Source of the DNA: Punctularia strigosozonata HHB-11173 SS5
Lineage: Eukaryota; Basidiomycota; Agaricomycetes; Corticiales; Punctulariaceae
Assembly: GCF_000264995.1 (NCBI RefSeq)
Contig: NW_006767456.1
Span: 100,052-164,051, forward strand
DNA: 64,000 nucleotides
Direction of reading: 5' to 3'
Shown: one piece after another, positions 11,200-22,804 of the stretch
Layout of the letters: every line of letters starts with the position of its first letter
Position numbering within the stretch: position 1 is the stretch's first letter
Program-made: the position numbers and the translations under genes
The notes under the pieces: generated by a model
Told to the model about the DNA's origin: nothing
Database searches by the model: none
The model's input: only the letters and a program-made list of their open reading frames with translations

Positions 11200-11779
11200 C
11201 GCGTGTGGTTGCAAGATCTCTGGGTGGATCGGGTTACCGTCGCGATTCGGACAGAGAGGCGGGATGTGCGAGCTATGGTGACGCGATCGTTAAGGGGCGC
11301 TGAATGCGCCATCATTATCATGGAGATCTCCCGCGGCGATGCAGTTTGATGCATCGATGGTCAGCGTGCTTGGTGAATCTCGAGTCTAGAATCGGTCGAG
11401 AGGCGCTCGAGATGAAATTGGAGACGGAAGAACTTTTAGTGGCCAGTTGCGGGAAACACGAAGGTGATGCCCATTCATCGATAGGCAGGCCTGATCAGCC
11501 GAACATACAATACAATACAAGCTCTTCCCCGAGCACATCGGCTGAAAACTCCAGGGCGATGCTGGAAAGTTAACGGAAGCAAGGGGTGCTATCCGTGTAC
11601 ACGATCCGTTTATATGAAGGTGCTAAGCAGACGCATTACCCATAACGTCGTACACGGTGTCCGTTATGAATCCTGAACCTCCCATCAAAGGGAGACTCAT
11701 CATGTCGTCTATGTCGGTCCTGGAAAGCCCTCTGCACTCAAGGTCAGCATTTCGGTCGAGGTAAGACCGATGCGGCGCC
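11200..11779. other. Intergenic
   Basis: This stretch lies between the AhpD-like gene start and the 3' end of TF1, both on the minus strand. It has a short AATAC direct repeat near 11510. No gene is seen. Confidence 0.4.
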
Positions 11780-14107
11780 TCACTCTAACCAATCGGACAG
11801 TTCAAACGTTGCTGCTGCCGTTTCGCATCCGTCCGTCGCCCCGCCGCTCTCGTGATCACCTTCTACAGCATGATGTCCACTGCTATCGAGAACGACGTCT
11901 CCGTTGACCGGTTTAGCACCATGTTGTGTGGCCCCTTGTACTGTCGTTCGACGCGATTGTCCCGTCCGTCTCAACTGGTTGATAGCGCGGTAGAGAAGAT
12001 TTCCTAGACCCATGCGAGAGCGTACCGGGATGTCGTCGTCCTCGTTTTCGCCGGGCAACGTCCCGGCGACCTTCTTCGCCAGAATCTGGATGATCTGCGC
12101 CGCACGATCGCTCGCGTCTCCGCGGATGTTGCACTGCATCTGGAGAAATGCCATAACGTGAGTAGATTGATATGGTCCGGCGGTCTTGGGTATCTAATAC
12201 CTTGATGATTTCATATGCGATAGAAACCTCTCTGAGGATCACAGAACGGTTGACGGGGATCAGATTCGGAAACGCGCTTTGCATGATCGCGAGCCTCAAG
12301 AGACATATCTGGGGCCAAACATCATGTCATCCGCAATTCGTCTGACCGTAGAGTGACTCACCGTAGCAGCGGCCATAGACATGCACAGGGACTGAGGCCA
12401 GAACACCGGCCGCGTGTCCTCGTTTTTAGTGAGCGTTTGCAGAATGTCCACCATGCGAACGGCGCTCGTATAGCAGGAGACAATGTCTTGCGCATATGCA
12501 GCGATCGTAGAGGGAGTATCTTGCAAGCAGTAGGAGTACAACGAGAGCTTGGCCTCCAAGAACCGAACGCAGACGATGGGAGACATAGGTGACAAACTGG
12601 TCTCAATATCCAGAAGCTCCCTGTTCAGGATCGATATGAGCGCCGGCGCGACCAGTGGGTCGTTCTCTCCAGATGGGTTCTTGACATTGTTGCCCATGAC
12701 GCCAGACATCCGCAGGGCGAAGCGCTGAATCCTGAGCAGTTTCGGGAGATCAGGATCAACAGCGCTGACCCAGTGCCAGCATTCATCGCGCGCGTGCGAG
12801 AAGGTGAAGGTGACCCAGTCTTCGGACAGACAAGAGGGCAGACCGAGCGTCGAAGCGATGCTCTGGTGCACAATAAAGCACTGTACCCAAACCAGGATGC
12901 GCTCGTGCATTCTATCCTTGTCCAGAATCGCCCGCGATCGAAAATCTGTCGTGTTGTCCGGTCGGTGAAGGCCGAGTTTCAAGCCCATCTGTACTGCCTA
13001 TGATACGTATAGTCAGCAGCAGCTGTGGGTACTCGTGCCCTCGCTGTCATACCAGTCCAGAGTATATCTGTCGAACCAGGGTGAACGAAGCGCACTTTCC
13101 AGAACAGCAGACGAGCGTACCCAGTGCAAGTCCTCCCGTCCGTCGCAATGCGCCACAAAGATGTACTCGGATGTTATAAGCAGCGCTTGGATCGCGTATA
13201 TCGAACGAATAGGAGCCACAAGTAGCTCCGAGAAGAATCGACGCACATGTACGCCCAGTTTGAGAGAAAACTCTGGGTTGCGAGCGCGTAAAACTGGGTT
13301 GTCGGGACGTGGTCGACACGCCGTGATGCAGATCGCCCAGAACAAGAGTGAGCACCGGTCAAAACATGCTTGAGGCTCTATGGGCTCCAGAATGACGGAG
13401 AAGAACGGGTGGTAATGCGAGAAGAACCTGGCTTATCGTCTTCAGATATGGTGTACAACAATGTGTACCCCGCTTACGCGTCGAAACACGCCTGGATCTC
13501 CTCTGAGTCGAGTGTGACGTCCCCTAGAGTCTTTGGGAGACACGGTCCCGGTGAGTATGACGCTTCGCTTGGCGATGGAGAATCATCATGCCACGGTGCG
13601 TAGGAATCGATGTTCTCCTCTCCAAGCGTGATGTCCGCAAGGGGCGTGCTCTCCTTTTCACGATGCCCATTGCGCTGTGCAGCACCCGAAGTCGATGCGC
13701 TCCCATTTACGGGGCCGGGCTTCCTTTATTCAATGTGAGCGAAGCAAAAACGCCGTGCAGCTCAGCCAATGCGTGCTGACTTTCGGGTGGTGGTCCTCCT
13801 GAAGGAGGGATCGACGATGCAGGGTGTGGAGTTCTTTGCATTGGCGCAGCGAGTACAAGGCTCCGGGAACGTATCCAAGAAATCACAGCGCAGCTACGCA
13901 GCACACACCGTGTCATCAGAAGGCTCGAATGACCAGCGAATGCATGTGTCCGTACCTTCGATTGGCGGCAACTCGTGCAGACCTACGCTCTTGCCGCATC
14001 GAAGATCGAACGAAGTGCGCCGGTGAAAATCAAGGACGAACCTGCTGGGAACGTTTTCTCTTCTGGTTGCGCTTCACCCCTCCCGGTTCTCCTGCTTCTG
14101 ATTCCAT
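11780..14107 (-). CDS. Zn2Cys6 transcription factor TF1
   Basis: The protein begins MESEAGEPGG, then a basic stretch KRNQKRKRSQQ. A binuclear zinc cluster follows, split by introns: VCTSCRQSK, LRCDFLDTFPEPCTRC, then TPCIVDPSFRR. All six Cys are present. The C-terminal half has the fungal-specific regulatory domain: FFSHYHPFFSVI, LFWAICITACRPRP, AVQMGLKLGLHRPDNTT, STLGLPSCLSEDW, LLRIQRFALRMSGVMG. The frame then runs to a Gly/Thr-rich tail ending FELSDWLE. The start is set by comparison with TF2 (34684-37551), which has nearly the same distance from Met to the first Cys and the same exon pattern. It is divergent from an alpha/beta hydrolase gene, with 262 bp between the starts, so it may control that gene and others nearby. 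The middle, around 13.4-13.8 kb, is low in conservation and its splicing is less sure. Confidence 0.82.
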
Positions 14108-14369
14108 GTCGAAGGTGCGATGTAGTTTACTCCGTGTGTGCAGGAATAACGACCTACGTTTGTCGGTGACAAGTCTGCAAAACGTGGGAAATACCTTATT
14201 GTTTGCGGTCACATGCACTTACACGCCTGCCGTCCTGCCTCCATCGGCAGCAGAAGCGGATATATTCGGTCTCTTCAGGGGTTAAAGGCATGACAAGACG
14301 TCGCCTTCCAGCAACTAGCTCACCTCGTCCTGGCCATATAGACTCACAAATACTACTATTACGCTAGGC

Positions 14370-15292
14370 ATGAACGATGATACCATCCAGAAGCTCGAAG
14401 AAACGGCAGCTCGCGTGAAGAAATTCAGACCTGGTCACCCAGCACTCCAGATTCTATCCGGCCGTGCGCCGACGTTTGCTTCTGCTCTGGATCAGCGGTT
14501 CTCGTTCACTGTATACACTCCGTCGTCTCATGACTTTCATGGTCCCGAACTGCCCCTCGTCGTCGCTGTGCATGGGACGGCGCGCAAGGCAGGGGAGCTA
14601 ATAGACTGGATGGCGTCATTCGCAGAAGAGCACCGCTGCGTCGTACTCGCGCCACTGTTTCCATGTGGGATCATTGACTTTGCAGGTACGTATGAGGATG
14701 CTATGGGGAAACTCTTGTACTGACGCGCATTCCAGATGTCCACAATTACAAGGAGATTCTCTATCGATCCATCCGCTTTGATCATATCTTGCTTTCCATG
14801 GTGGATCAAGCCGCCTATATTTGGCGTATCCGCACAGACAAGTTCTTCATGCATGGTTTCAGCGGCGGTGGCCAGTTCTGCCATCGTTTCTTCTACCTGC
14901 ATCCTCACAGACTCCTCGGACTATCCATCGGCGCTCCGGGTCGCATTACAGTCCCGAATACTCAGCATGCGTGGCCGCTAGGCGTCTCCAATATCCAAGA
15001 AGTCTTTGAGATGGATTACGGCCCGGACTTCCGCCAGATGAGTGAAGTACCTGTCCACTTCGTTGTCGGAGAAAAGGACACGAGCACGAAGATGATTGAG
15101 TCGAAGAACGAGTTCGAGGAGGGTAGCACCAGATTGGAGCGCATACAGATCCTTCGCGACTCCTGGACCCGTATCGGAGTACGATCGACTCTGTCCATCG
15201 TACCGGGAGTGAAGCACGAAGGCAAGAAATGTCTTCCGGCGGTTCTCAGCTTTCTGGCGCCGTTGTTGGACGCGGTAGAGCGGGCCGCCTGA
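14370..15292 (+). CDS. Alpha/beta hydrolase
   Basis: Two exons (14370-14685 and 14736-15292) encode 290 residues. Visible parts are the HG oxyanion strand LPLVVAVHGTARKAG, a nucleophile elbow HGFSGGGQF (Ser in G-F-S-G-G), a likely catalytic Asp in VVGEKDTSTKM, and a likely catalytic His in VPGVKHEGKKC. There is no signal peptide, so the enzyme is probably cytosolic. The fold suggests an esterase or carboxylic hydrolase of the feruloyl-esterase/PHB-depolymerase-like group; the substrate is unknown. Its start faces that of TF1 across 262 bp, the classic layout for a regulator and a target. Confidence 0.78.
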
Positions 15293-15750
15293 GTCCTTCG
15301 ATGGTCACCCGGAGGGGTGCCCTTCTCTCATATCCTCGAATAGGTGCGCACATATGCGTCATGCGGTTCCATTATCTCACATTGTTTTCAGCACCGATAT
15401 GTTGCACGGCTCTACGTTGCGTCGGACCAGGGCATGCGTACATTTCATATGATGAACCCCACGTTCGCAAGTTGGTGAAGGAGCTCAGAGGATACCCTGA
15501 TGATGCGCGATTTCCTCGACGTTCATCAGGAAAAACCGGATTTGCTAAAAACCTTCTAAAACGTGCTAAAACGTGCTAATTTAGTAGCTTTAGAGGGTTT
15601 CGGTACCCAATAAGCGACTCTTTCGATAGTCCGATTTTTCCTGATGTTCATGTAGCGACGTGGTACTGGTATTGAGTCCGCTTCCAGAAGCCAACTTTCA
15701 GTCTTCTAAGCACGAACATCCAGGACATCGCAGTGTTTATCATCACTTCG
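15293..15750. other. Intergenic with inverted repeat
   Basis: This is the region between the alpha/beta hydrolase and the GDSL esterase, both on the plus strand. The inverted repeat listed below sits about 105 bp before the GDSL start. No gene is seen. Confidence 0.4.
15524..15646. repeat. Short inverted-repeat element, MITE-like
   Basis: The 16-base arms are CATCAGGAAAAACCGG at 15524-15539 and its near-perfect inverse at 15631-15646 (15 of 16 match). They enclose about 91 bp. The interior has a 10-base unit, AAAACGTGCT, twice in tandem near 15560-15580, and a second inner inverted pair, GCTAA and TTAGTAGC. No clear target-site duplication is visible. It may be a small MITE or only a hairpin. 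Confidence 0.4.
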
Positions 15751-17315
15751 ATGTTGTCATTCATACTGGTGGCGCTCGATTTGCGCGCTGTGTTTGCGAG
15801 GGCGAATGAGGTCTTCCCTACTCTGGTCAACATTACCAATCCGCTGGCGCTAGCGGTTCAGCCCGTGTGTGGATCTTTGAGCTCAGCGAACTACACGGAG
15901 GTCAATGCGGGTATTTCTCTCAACACCACCAAGTATGTTTGGAAAGCATCGGTGGGGATTCTGATGCTGATGCTCTTCACAGAACCGTTGTAGCCTTCGG
16001 TGATTCTTGGACGTCGAACGGCTGCAAGTCTCGCATCTTCAGTGTTTAAGATGTGTAGCTGAACCTCCTGATAGCGAATGGTACGGTCCCTGTACCTCCT
16101 GTCTTATGGCCACCCTTACCTTCTGCGGGCTCGCGCACGTCGGAGAATCGCCGGGCTTCCAATGGTTATATCTGGGTCGAGAATCTAGCTACGTCATTGA
16201 GTGCTAAGCTACTAGACGTAAGTGGGGATGGACCTGGATCCATTGAGCAGCCATACACTCTTGATAAAGTACGCTTGGGGCGGGGCGGTGATAGATCGAG
16301 CGTGCGTAGCCCTTCCTCTTGGACGCGGGAACAGAGGAAGCTTACGAGCACTCGATTATGAAAGCGCATGGAACACGACACGCAACGTCACGGTATGTAT
16401 CATATGCATGTGTTGACTACCGAAACCTTATCGCAGTCACAGCAAACGGCTCGCACAGACTTCAATGACGAGATGCGGCTCTTCTTTGTCCAAGGAACCG
16501 TCTTGGATCCATTGACGCCGGAAACCACCTTGTACACGGTAGCTTTTGGCATCAAGTATGGGCTCCTCTAAACTTGTTGGCTTGACCTCACATTTCCCCA
16601 AGTGATCAAGGCCAAGATGAAATCGGGATGTGATGCGATTCCGTGATTTCTGACGGCACGTCGCCTATTTTTCTCACAGGAGGAGGAGATTGGGATTTGG
16701 CCTATGCTACCTACGTGGGTTCACGAAACGTGAAACGGGCTGCCATTGATTTCAAGGCCCGCATCGCGTATGTAGGAACGCAACCTTGCGCAGTTGCAAG
16801 TGTTCGGCGCAAAGAACATCTTGATCCATGGGGTATGATCCGACCCATTCATAGGCTTTCATATTCCAGCTCATTGCGACATCTGAACTAGATGTATAGC
16901 CCCCATACAGCAATTAAAGGGCTTCAAAGCCGGGTGTTCGCCTATTTACGCGACTCTCGTTCCGCGAACGGTACAAATTTCGCCTTCGTGGACCTTGCCC
17001 AGTACGTACTTATGCGCACAACGAATGCTTCCTAGACTAACGTTTACTTGCAATGCAGCATGTTCAGCGCTATCAACGGCGATCCAAGCAGCTTCGGATA
17101 TACGGGCAACGCCACCTGCCTTATCAGTGCTACGAGCACAGTAGGAGGCTGCGACGACCCGAGCACGTCTGTGTTCTATATACGTGCGTGTGTTATCCAG
17201 GGGGAAGTCATGTAGGCGAACACTGACCCCGAAATCAGCGGGTCACCCTTCTTTGACGACCCACGAACTGATCAGCGACTATACGAAAGCGGTAATTCAA
17301 CGTTGCGTTGTGTGA
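15751..17315 (+). CDS. Secreted GDSL-type esterase (CE16-like)
   Basis: This is a gene of many short exons. The N-terminus MLSFILVALDLRAVFA is a signal peptide. The GDSL block reads TVVAFGDSWTSNG, with the catalytic Ser in GDS. Downstream are SNGYIWVENLATSLSAKLLD, YAWGGAVIDRA, LDPLTPETTLYTVAFG with the spliced block GIND, GAKNILIHG, AIKGLQSRVFAYLRDSRSAN, NFAFVDLAQMFSAI, and near the end PGHPSLTTHELISDYTKAV. The last block should hold the catalytic His. The order matches fungal acetylesterases of carbohydrate esterase family 16. Two junctions, after WTSNG and after VIDRA, could not be resolved with standard splice sites and an open frame, so damage there cannot be excluded. A MITE-like repeat lies in the promoter. 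Confidence 0.7.
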
Positions 17316-17494
17316 AGATACATAGCAGTGCAAGCCAGGATTCGACAGAGCGCTGTTGGTTATATCCCTTTGCGGACTCGGTGGCGAAATCATTCAACTC
17401 TGTTATGCGTTCCTCCATCATTTATCTACGACGAGTCCCAGTTGCCGAGCTTTGATTTGTAGCGCCTGATGTTCGCATAGCGAGGTGTCAACAA

Positions 17495-19630
17495 TTATCC
17501 GCTTGGATAAGAATGCCCACTGACAAGATGTTTCGAGTGATAGCGCGCGTGGCTGAAGTCACCGGCGGCATACCAGAGCTAGCGAACTGAATGAGAGTCG
17601 CGTCAACCGGCTGACCAATCATGTACACACCCCTTCCTGGCCCGAAGGGCGATAGAAACCTCGCAACTCGTATTCATCATCGAGGCCCCACACAGGGGAT
17701 GTCTTGTCGATGATATCGCCAAATATCTTGCGTATGGTATCGCGCATATTATGGTACCCAGTCCTAGATCGATCTCTCTCAGCTCTGCATTTACTTCAAA
17801 GCAAATAGGACGCACGCGAAGAGAACGGCGTCTGCCTCCGTTTCTGTGCCATCACTGAACAGAATACCGTTCTTGTCGAATCTGGCTACCTCTACCCCTT
17901 GCTTAACCTCGACCTTGCCGTCAGCAATCAACGCAGCACAGCCAACGTCGATCCCTGAGGCAAGATGTTCAGAAAATGGTTCGGCAGTATGAACTTCATC
18001 GTAACTCACAGTAACCTATATATGCATAGGTCACTCAGAAATTGTAAGAAGAGGGAAGGACGCACCGCCTAATCGACTAAACAACGTCCATATCAAACCT
18101 GCGCCGTCCGGACCGTTGCTCAAAGAGAGACCTTGCTTGCGCAAATCTTCGTGCATGGTGCTATCGTATTCCAGAGCATACTGCTGTAGCCTCTGGAGAA
18201 TCTCCCGCGTCTGACCAAGAGGCATGGCGGCCGTCCGAAAGTCGCTTATTTCATACGGAACACCCTCCGGCCACCTCCCCTCGAAAAAGCCAGCCATGTA
18301 TTTGTCAGAAACCACGACCGAGGACGAACGCTGAACCATCGTCACAGATGCAGCCCCGTGGTGCACCAGATCTTGGCAAAGGTCGGCCGACGTATTACCT
18401 GCACCGACCACTAGGACGCGTCTACCCGTGAAGACTTGACCACCGGGAAAGCGGGATGAATGCATGATATCGCCTACAAACGTATCCTGCCCAGAGATGA
18501 GGGGTACTAAGGGATCGCCGAGGGTGCCGGTCGCAATGACTATATCGATAGGATGTAGGAGATACTCTGTGTCCCCTCGTCGAACTCGGACGCCCCAGCG
18601 CTTAGTGCCAGGGTCGTAGCTCGGAGTAGGCACAATCTCGGAATCCGTCCAGATGACCAAATCCTGAGAGGTTGCGTACTGCTCAAGCCAGTTGGCAAGT
18701 TTGTCTCTTGGAGTGAATCTCGGCCATGTGGAAGGAAATGGTGCGTATAGGACTGTGGGCCATTGAGCCAAGGAAACCGATGATAGAGACAAATATTACG
18801 TTGATGATGCGCGCGAGTGGTATGCAGAGTCAATGTGGGGTAGCTATATGGATGGATCACGAAGGGCTCGAGTATGATGCGGGAACATGATGTACCGGAC
18901 TCGCCAATTGTCACCGACCTGTCAAACTCCGTGAACGGGTCAGGTCGGTTGCAAAGGCGAGCATGCTTACCCTAGAGTTCTTATCTATTACTATGGCCCG
19001 TATGCCCATCTGCTTGAAGCGGGCTGCAACCTGCAGCCCTGTCTGACCGGCCCCGACTTGAGCCGGCTGTGAGCAATCGTACTATAGACAGGCAGCTTGT
19101 GGCTCACCGATCAGGACCTGAGGATCACTTTCCACCTCTGCAACGCGCCTCGCCTGAACCTCCTGGTATGTAATCGTATGCCCACCGTATAGGCCCGACT
19201 CGTGGTCTTGTTCTTCTAACCCACGCAACTCGTCCAGCGTCATGAAGACGATGAATGCCTTCCACTGTTGCGTGGCATCTTGCTTCAGGTAGATCATACC
19301 TCGACCGCTACCAGAAGCATTTTCAAACGTAAATGAGGCCTCGAGTATGTTGTCGAGATCGGGTCCCAGGGATACAAGGGAAGGCTCCAGTCCAGTACGG
19401 CGATCGAGCTTGACGTTGGAGATACTAGCAGAGGGAATATATTGAGAGAGATAATTGATGATTTGATCTGTTCCGCGGAGAGAGCGGAAGTCCCAGCTGA
19501 ATGTCAGAAGATCTCGCAGCCAGCCGTCCTGTTGGAACAGTGCTACGATCGTCTCGGCGTCTCCTGACGCGAACGCTTGACCGAGACTGTCAAGCCAGTC
19601 CGCCGCGATTCGAACTATTTCGCTGCTCAT
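17495..19630 (-). CDS. Flavin-containing monooxygenase with N-terminal NTF2/SnoaL-like domain
   Basis: The N-terminal 170 or so residues (MSSEIVRIAADWLDSLGQAF, DLLTFSWDFRSLRGTDQI, WKAFIVFMTLDELRGLEEQ) are NTF2-like. An FMO-type Rossmann core follows: VLIVGAGQTGLQVAARF, VGDNWRVRYPTLTLHTTRAH, TWPRFTPRDKLANWLEQYA, the NADPH-site block VLVVGAGNTSADLCQDLV, GYWIDVGCAALIADGK, FATGY-type ATGYHNMRDTIRKIFG, VWGLDDEYELRGFYRP, and a C-terminus LWYAAGDFSHARYHSK ending YPSG. Both FAD and NADPH glycine motifs are intact. Such proteins oxygenate amines, sulfides or ketones; the substrate is unknown. The ATG at 19630 is chosen because SSEIVRIAADW is the typical start of the NTF2-like part. The GYW codons need a six-base exon at 18010-18015. 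Confidence 0.85.
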
Positions 19631-20113
19631 AGTCGGATTCAGAGTTTGTCCTCCTTGTCGTGATTTGTATAGCGCTTCACCATGCATGGGAAACCGCAAG
19701 GCGAAACTTTCGGTGGGTTCCCATGCGCGCATATGGGGGTTCCAGCTCGTCCGATTATCACTCGCTTCATTCCGTAGCCTCTGGAGAATCAGAAAGAGTC
19801 TCGCCCACGGTATCTATCCTGAGAGAATCTGCGCAATCAAGAGTATGTCTGTCGCACTGTGTGGAAGAACTACGAGAAACGACGATGCCACGGCTGCCCA
19901 AATTCGTCGCCGGTGCGCGTGACCTACGACCTTCCGCTTCCGTTCAACGCTCATCCTTGTCCTCTTGCCGACTAAGTATACGAACTGAACAGTCTCCAAC
20001 TGAACGCTATGAATGGCCTCGACTCTGTAACGATCGAGTGCGTTGCGCATCTGAATCCCATCCAAGTCTGCGCCTAAAACACAAAACAATATACAACACA
20101 CAACAAACGTAAC
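19631..20113. other. Intergenic
   Basis: This stretch lies between the FMO gene start and the 3' end of the second 7-TM gene, both on the minus strand. Nothing is recognised in it. Confidence 0.4.
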
Positions 20114-21722
20114 CTAGCGGTCCACATCAAATCGCTCCGGCGTAACCCAAGTAATTTTTGCCTCCGACGCGCGCTCACTCTCCACATCAGGCCCGTCCAC
20201 AGCCCTACCCTCAACAATATACTCGTCCCCCTTGATCCCCTCACCGATCCCACTCGAGATATCCGTGAGCGTGATTGCATGGGTGCTCACGTGGACCCCG
20301 AGTTGGCCGTTGCTGCCGCTCCCCGTCGGGCGGCCGAGAGAGCCGAAAGTGGTGTTCTGCGTCCGGCTGCGGAACTTGATACCGGTGCTGTACCGCGACG
20401 AGGGATCGCGCCCGCTCGTGTCGTCGAGGGAGTCGCGTTGGCCGACGGCGCGAAGCGCGGCTGTGGCTAATACGGGGACGTTACAGACCATGAGTGAGAC
20501 CGCGTTCTGGCAGCGAAAGGCCCGGCGATCAGTACTATGCTAGTCATGGGGAGCTCGAAGACATTATACCTCGACCACAGCAGCGATCACGATTTTGAGT
20601 TGTCCGTGTTCGAATATGAAGGCGGCATGCACGAGCGAGACGATACTGTCGTATGTTAGTATCCCGCGAGGAAGATCACATTCATGAACTCACGTTGTCA
20701 CGACACTGGTGGAGAAAATGATCATCAGGCGACGGCTCGTTGCTTTGTCCGTGTGCATGGAGCTTAGGAGCCGTAGCGGTATAGATAAGAGTAAGAGATC
20801 TGAAAGAATGTCGGCTGAAAGGCGATGTTGGTGAGTTACGTGGCGGCGACCGATTATCGTGAACAACGTGATACTCACTGACAAGCTGCGTCGTAACGAC
20901 CTGCTTGCCTATCGGGCACTGCGGAAATGCTGCAGGTTTCCAGGTGGATCCTATGGGTTCACAAACCTGCGATCGCACCCTCAACTCTCAATGCAGGCCA
21001 TCCATCAGATGATGACGACCTACCCAGAATAGCTGCACGGCGATTACTCAGTTGGTGTAGGTTATGATCGAAGGGACGATGCGTACCTGGCAATTCATGA
21101 CGACGAGAATCACCGCAAAGACGACAGCGACCCAACGAAGTATCTGGGCATCGGCGGATGAGAAAAGGCGAAAACAAGCGTCAACTACCCAGTCAGCCTG
21201 GAGGAAGACTGAAGGAGAAGCTCACTTTAGCTCGAAGCTGGTGCGAGTCAATTCGGATGATAGAATGAAGGATAGAAAGACGCGCGGTCCTGTGCGGTGC
21301 TTCAGTGCTACCCACGTCTGAATCATGGACAGCCATACCAGATTATGCAATAGAAGGTGGTAGCCATTATGTAGTACAACGCGATGTTGGTCAAGTGGGG
21401 CAAAGCCGCTGTCAAGAGAGAACCAGATTTTATTCAGTGCGCTGGTTACTTCAACGAAACAGAGACGCCTACTTGAATCCGGAAGATGTAGAAACACAGC
21501 AACCATCTGCACGATCTGAAAGATCATGGAGACCAGCGCAAAGCCGTCGTCCCAGCCATAGCGCCTTCGACGAAGATACAAGCGCAGCACCGTCGAAATG
21601 ATCGCTATCGACGCGCACACGCCGCTAGATACTACGGAGGCCAAAATTTAATGTCACAATTACCGAAATATCAAGCGAAAGCGGGAAGACACACTTTTCA
21701 GTTGCTCCAGTGAAGTGATCAT
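20114..21722 (-). CDS. Rhodopsin-like 7-TM membrane protein (Fung_rhodopsin/SAT4 type), copy 2
   Basis: This is a paralogue of the gene at 4927-6466. It starts MITSLEQLK, then a phase-1 intron, then ISSGVCASIAIISTVLRLYL and RRYGWDDGFALVSMIFQIVQ. Later exons read FYCIIW, TARLSILHSIIRIDSHQLRA, TDILSDLLLLSIPLRLLSSM, RRLMIIFSTSVVTT, IVSLVHAAFIFEHGQLKIVI, NAVSLMVCNVPVLATAALRA. All seven hydrophobic segments are present. The tail is Ser/Gly/Thr-rich and ends TPERFDVDR. Introns sit at the same codons as in copy 1, with one extra intron before NAVSLM. It is divergent from the secreted-protein gene at 22805, as copy 1 is from its partner. The frame is open throughout, so both copies look functional. 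Confidence 0.82.
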
Positions 21723-22804
21723 CGTACAACGCTCCTAGGGACCATGAAGGCGGCAGCGGCGCTCGAGGGGAGGAAGAAGACTCGCTTGTGCGCAGTTATA
21801 TTACCCTTCCGCAACTTCATATATTTTCCGCATCAAAAAAGAAGCGGGCCTGCCCACTAGAACGACGCGCTTCGAGGGGCTGAGAATAACTTGCGCCATG
21901 ATGACAGCTCGATTTCACTAGCCAGCAGCGATCTTCGGAAGTCAACACGATTTCAACATCTCGTGAGCCTGGCGTGGACCCACGGCCGATTCTCTGATGG
22001 TTTCCGCAGACGACGGTTTCCAGTTCTATAATCATTCATGGTCGCCGCACGACACAGATGAGGGGACGTTGTGTGAGTAGCGTATCAGCCAGATACCACT
22101 CACCCTGGTCGTTCGGCTGCCTTCGCAGCCCACAACTGATGAATCAGTGCATGACGGAACTCCGAGAGATAAGTACGGGAAACTCCGACAACGTGATTGT
22201 TCCGAGCTGGAGCATGCCACGGCTATGGATGAATGCATATCCGCCACAGGAGGTGTCGCGTGAGCCGATTTCGGTGGGCAGAATATTTCATCATCACGTG
22301 AGCCGCGAGCGACGAACAGTACTACTACTAGCTTAGTAGGGAGTGCCGTTGATCTTCTATCAGGTATCTGTCGTGAACCGTGCTGAGCTATCATCTCATG
22401 GATCGAAGAGCATCGAATCGACCTCACCATGGCCCACCGTATTCATGTCGTACGTGGCGTTCGACCCCGTCAAATTCCCTCTTGCAAAGCGATTGCTCGG
22501 CCCTTCATTTTGGCTCCTAGAGCCGCATGATGGCCGGATGGAACCGGTGGCGTGTATGTGCGAGGATAATGCGACAACACTCCCCGGTCGGCGTGCCTCG
22601 ATGGCGCCAGGGCCCGCCGCGCTTGAAACCTTTAGTCCGTTCGCATCAGAAACAGTTGGCAGCGTGGACGACGGCAGTAAACAACGACCTCAGGTTGCCT
22701 TTAAACACTCGACGGTGTAGGATAACACAGCAGGCTCCGTCCCTTCGCGCAGCTCATCACCACCGCCTTCCGGGCTTCTGACCTTCTCTCCGACACCCAA
22801 AATA
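21723..22804. other. Divergent intergenic region, copy 2
   Basis: This 1.08 kb region lies between the starts of the second 7-TM gene (-) and the second secreted-protein gene (+). It holds promoters for both by position. No gene is seen, and no long stretch clearly shared with 6467-7615 was found by eye. Confidence 0.4.

Noticed and set aside
15751-17315. The GDSL gene as a pseudogene.
   Set aside because: Two junctions are unclear, but the GDS and GIND motifs and the conserved block near the stop are intact, so a living gene with odd introns is more likely.
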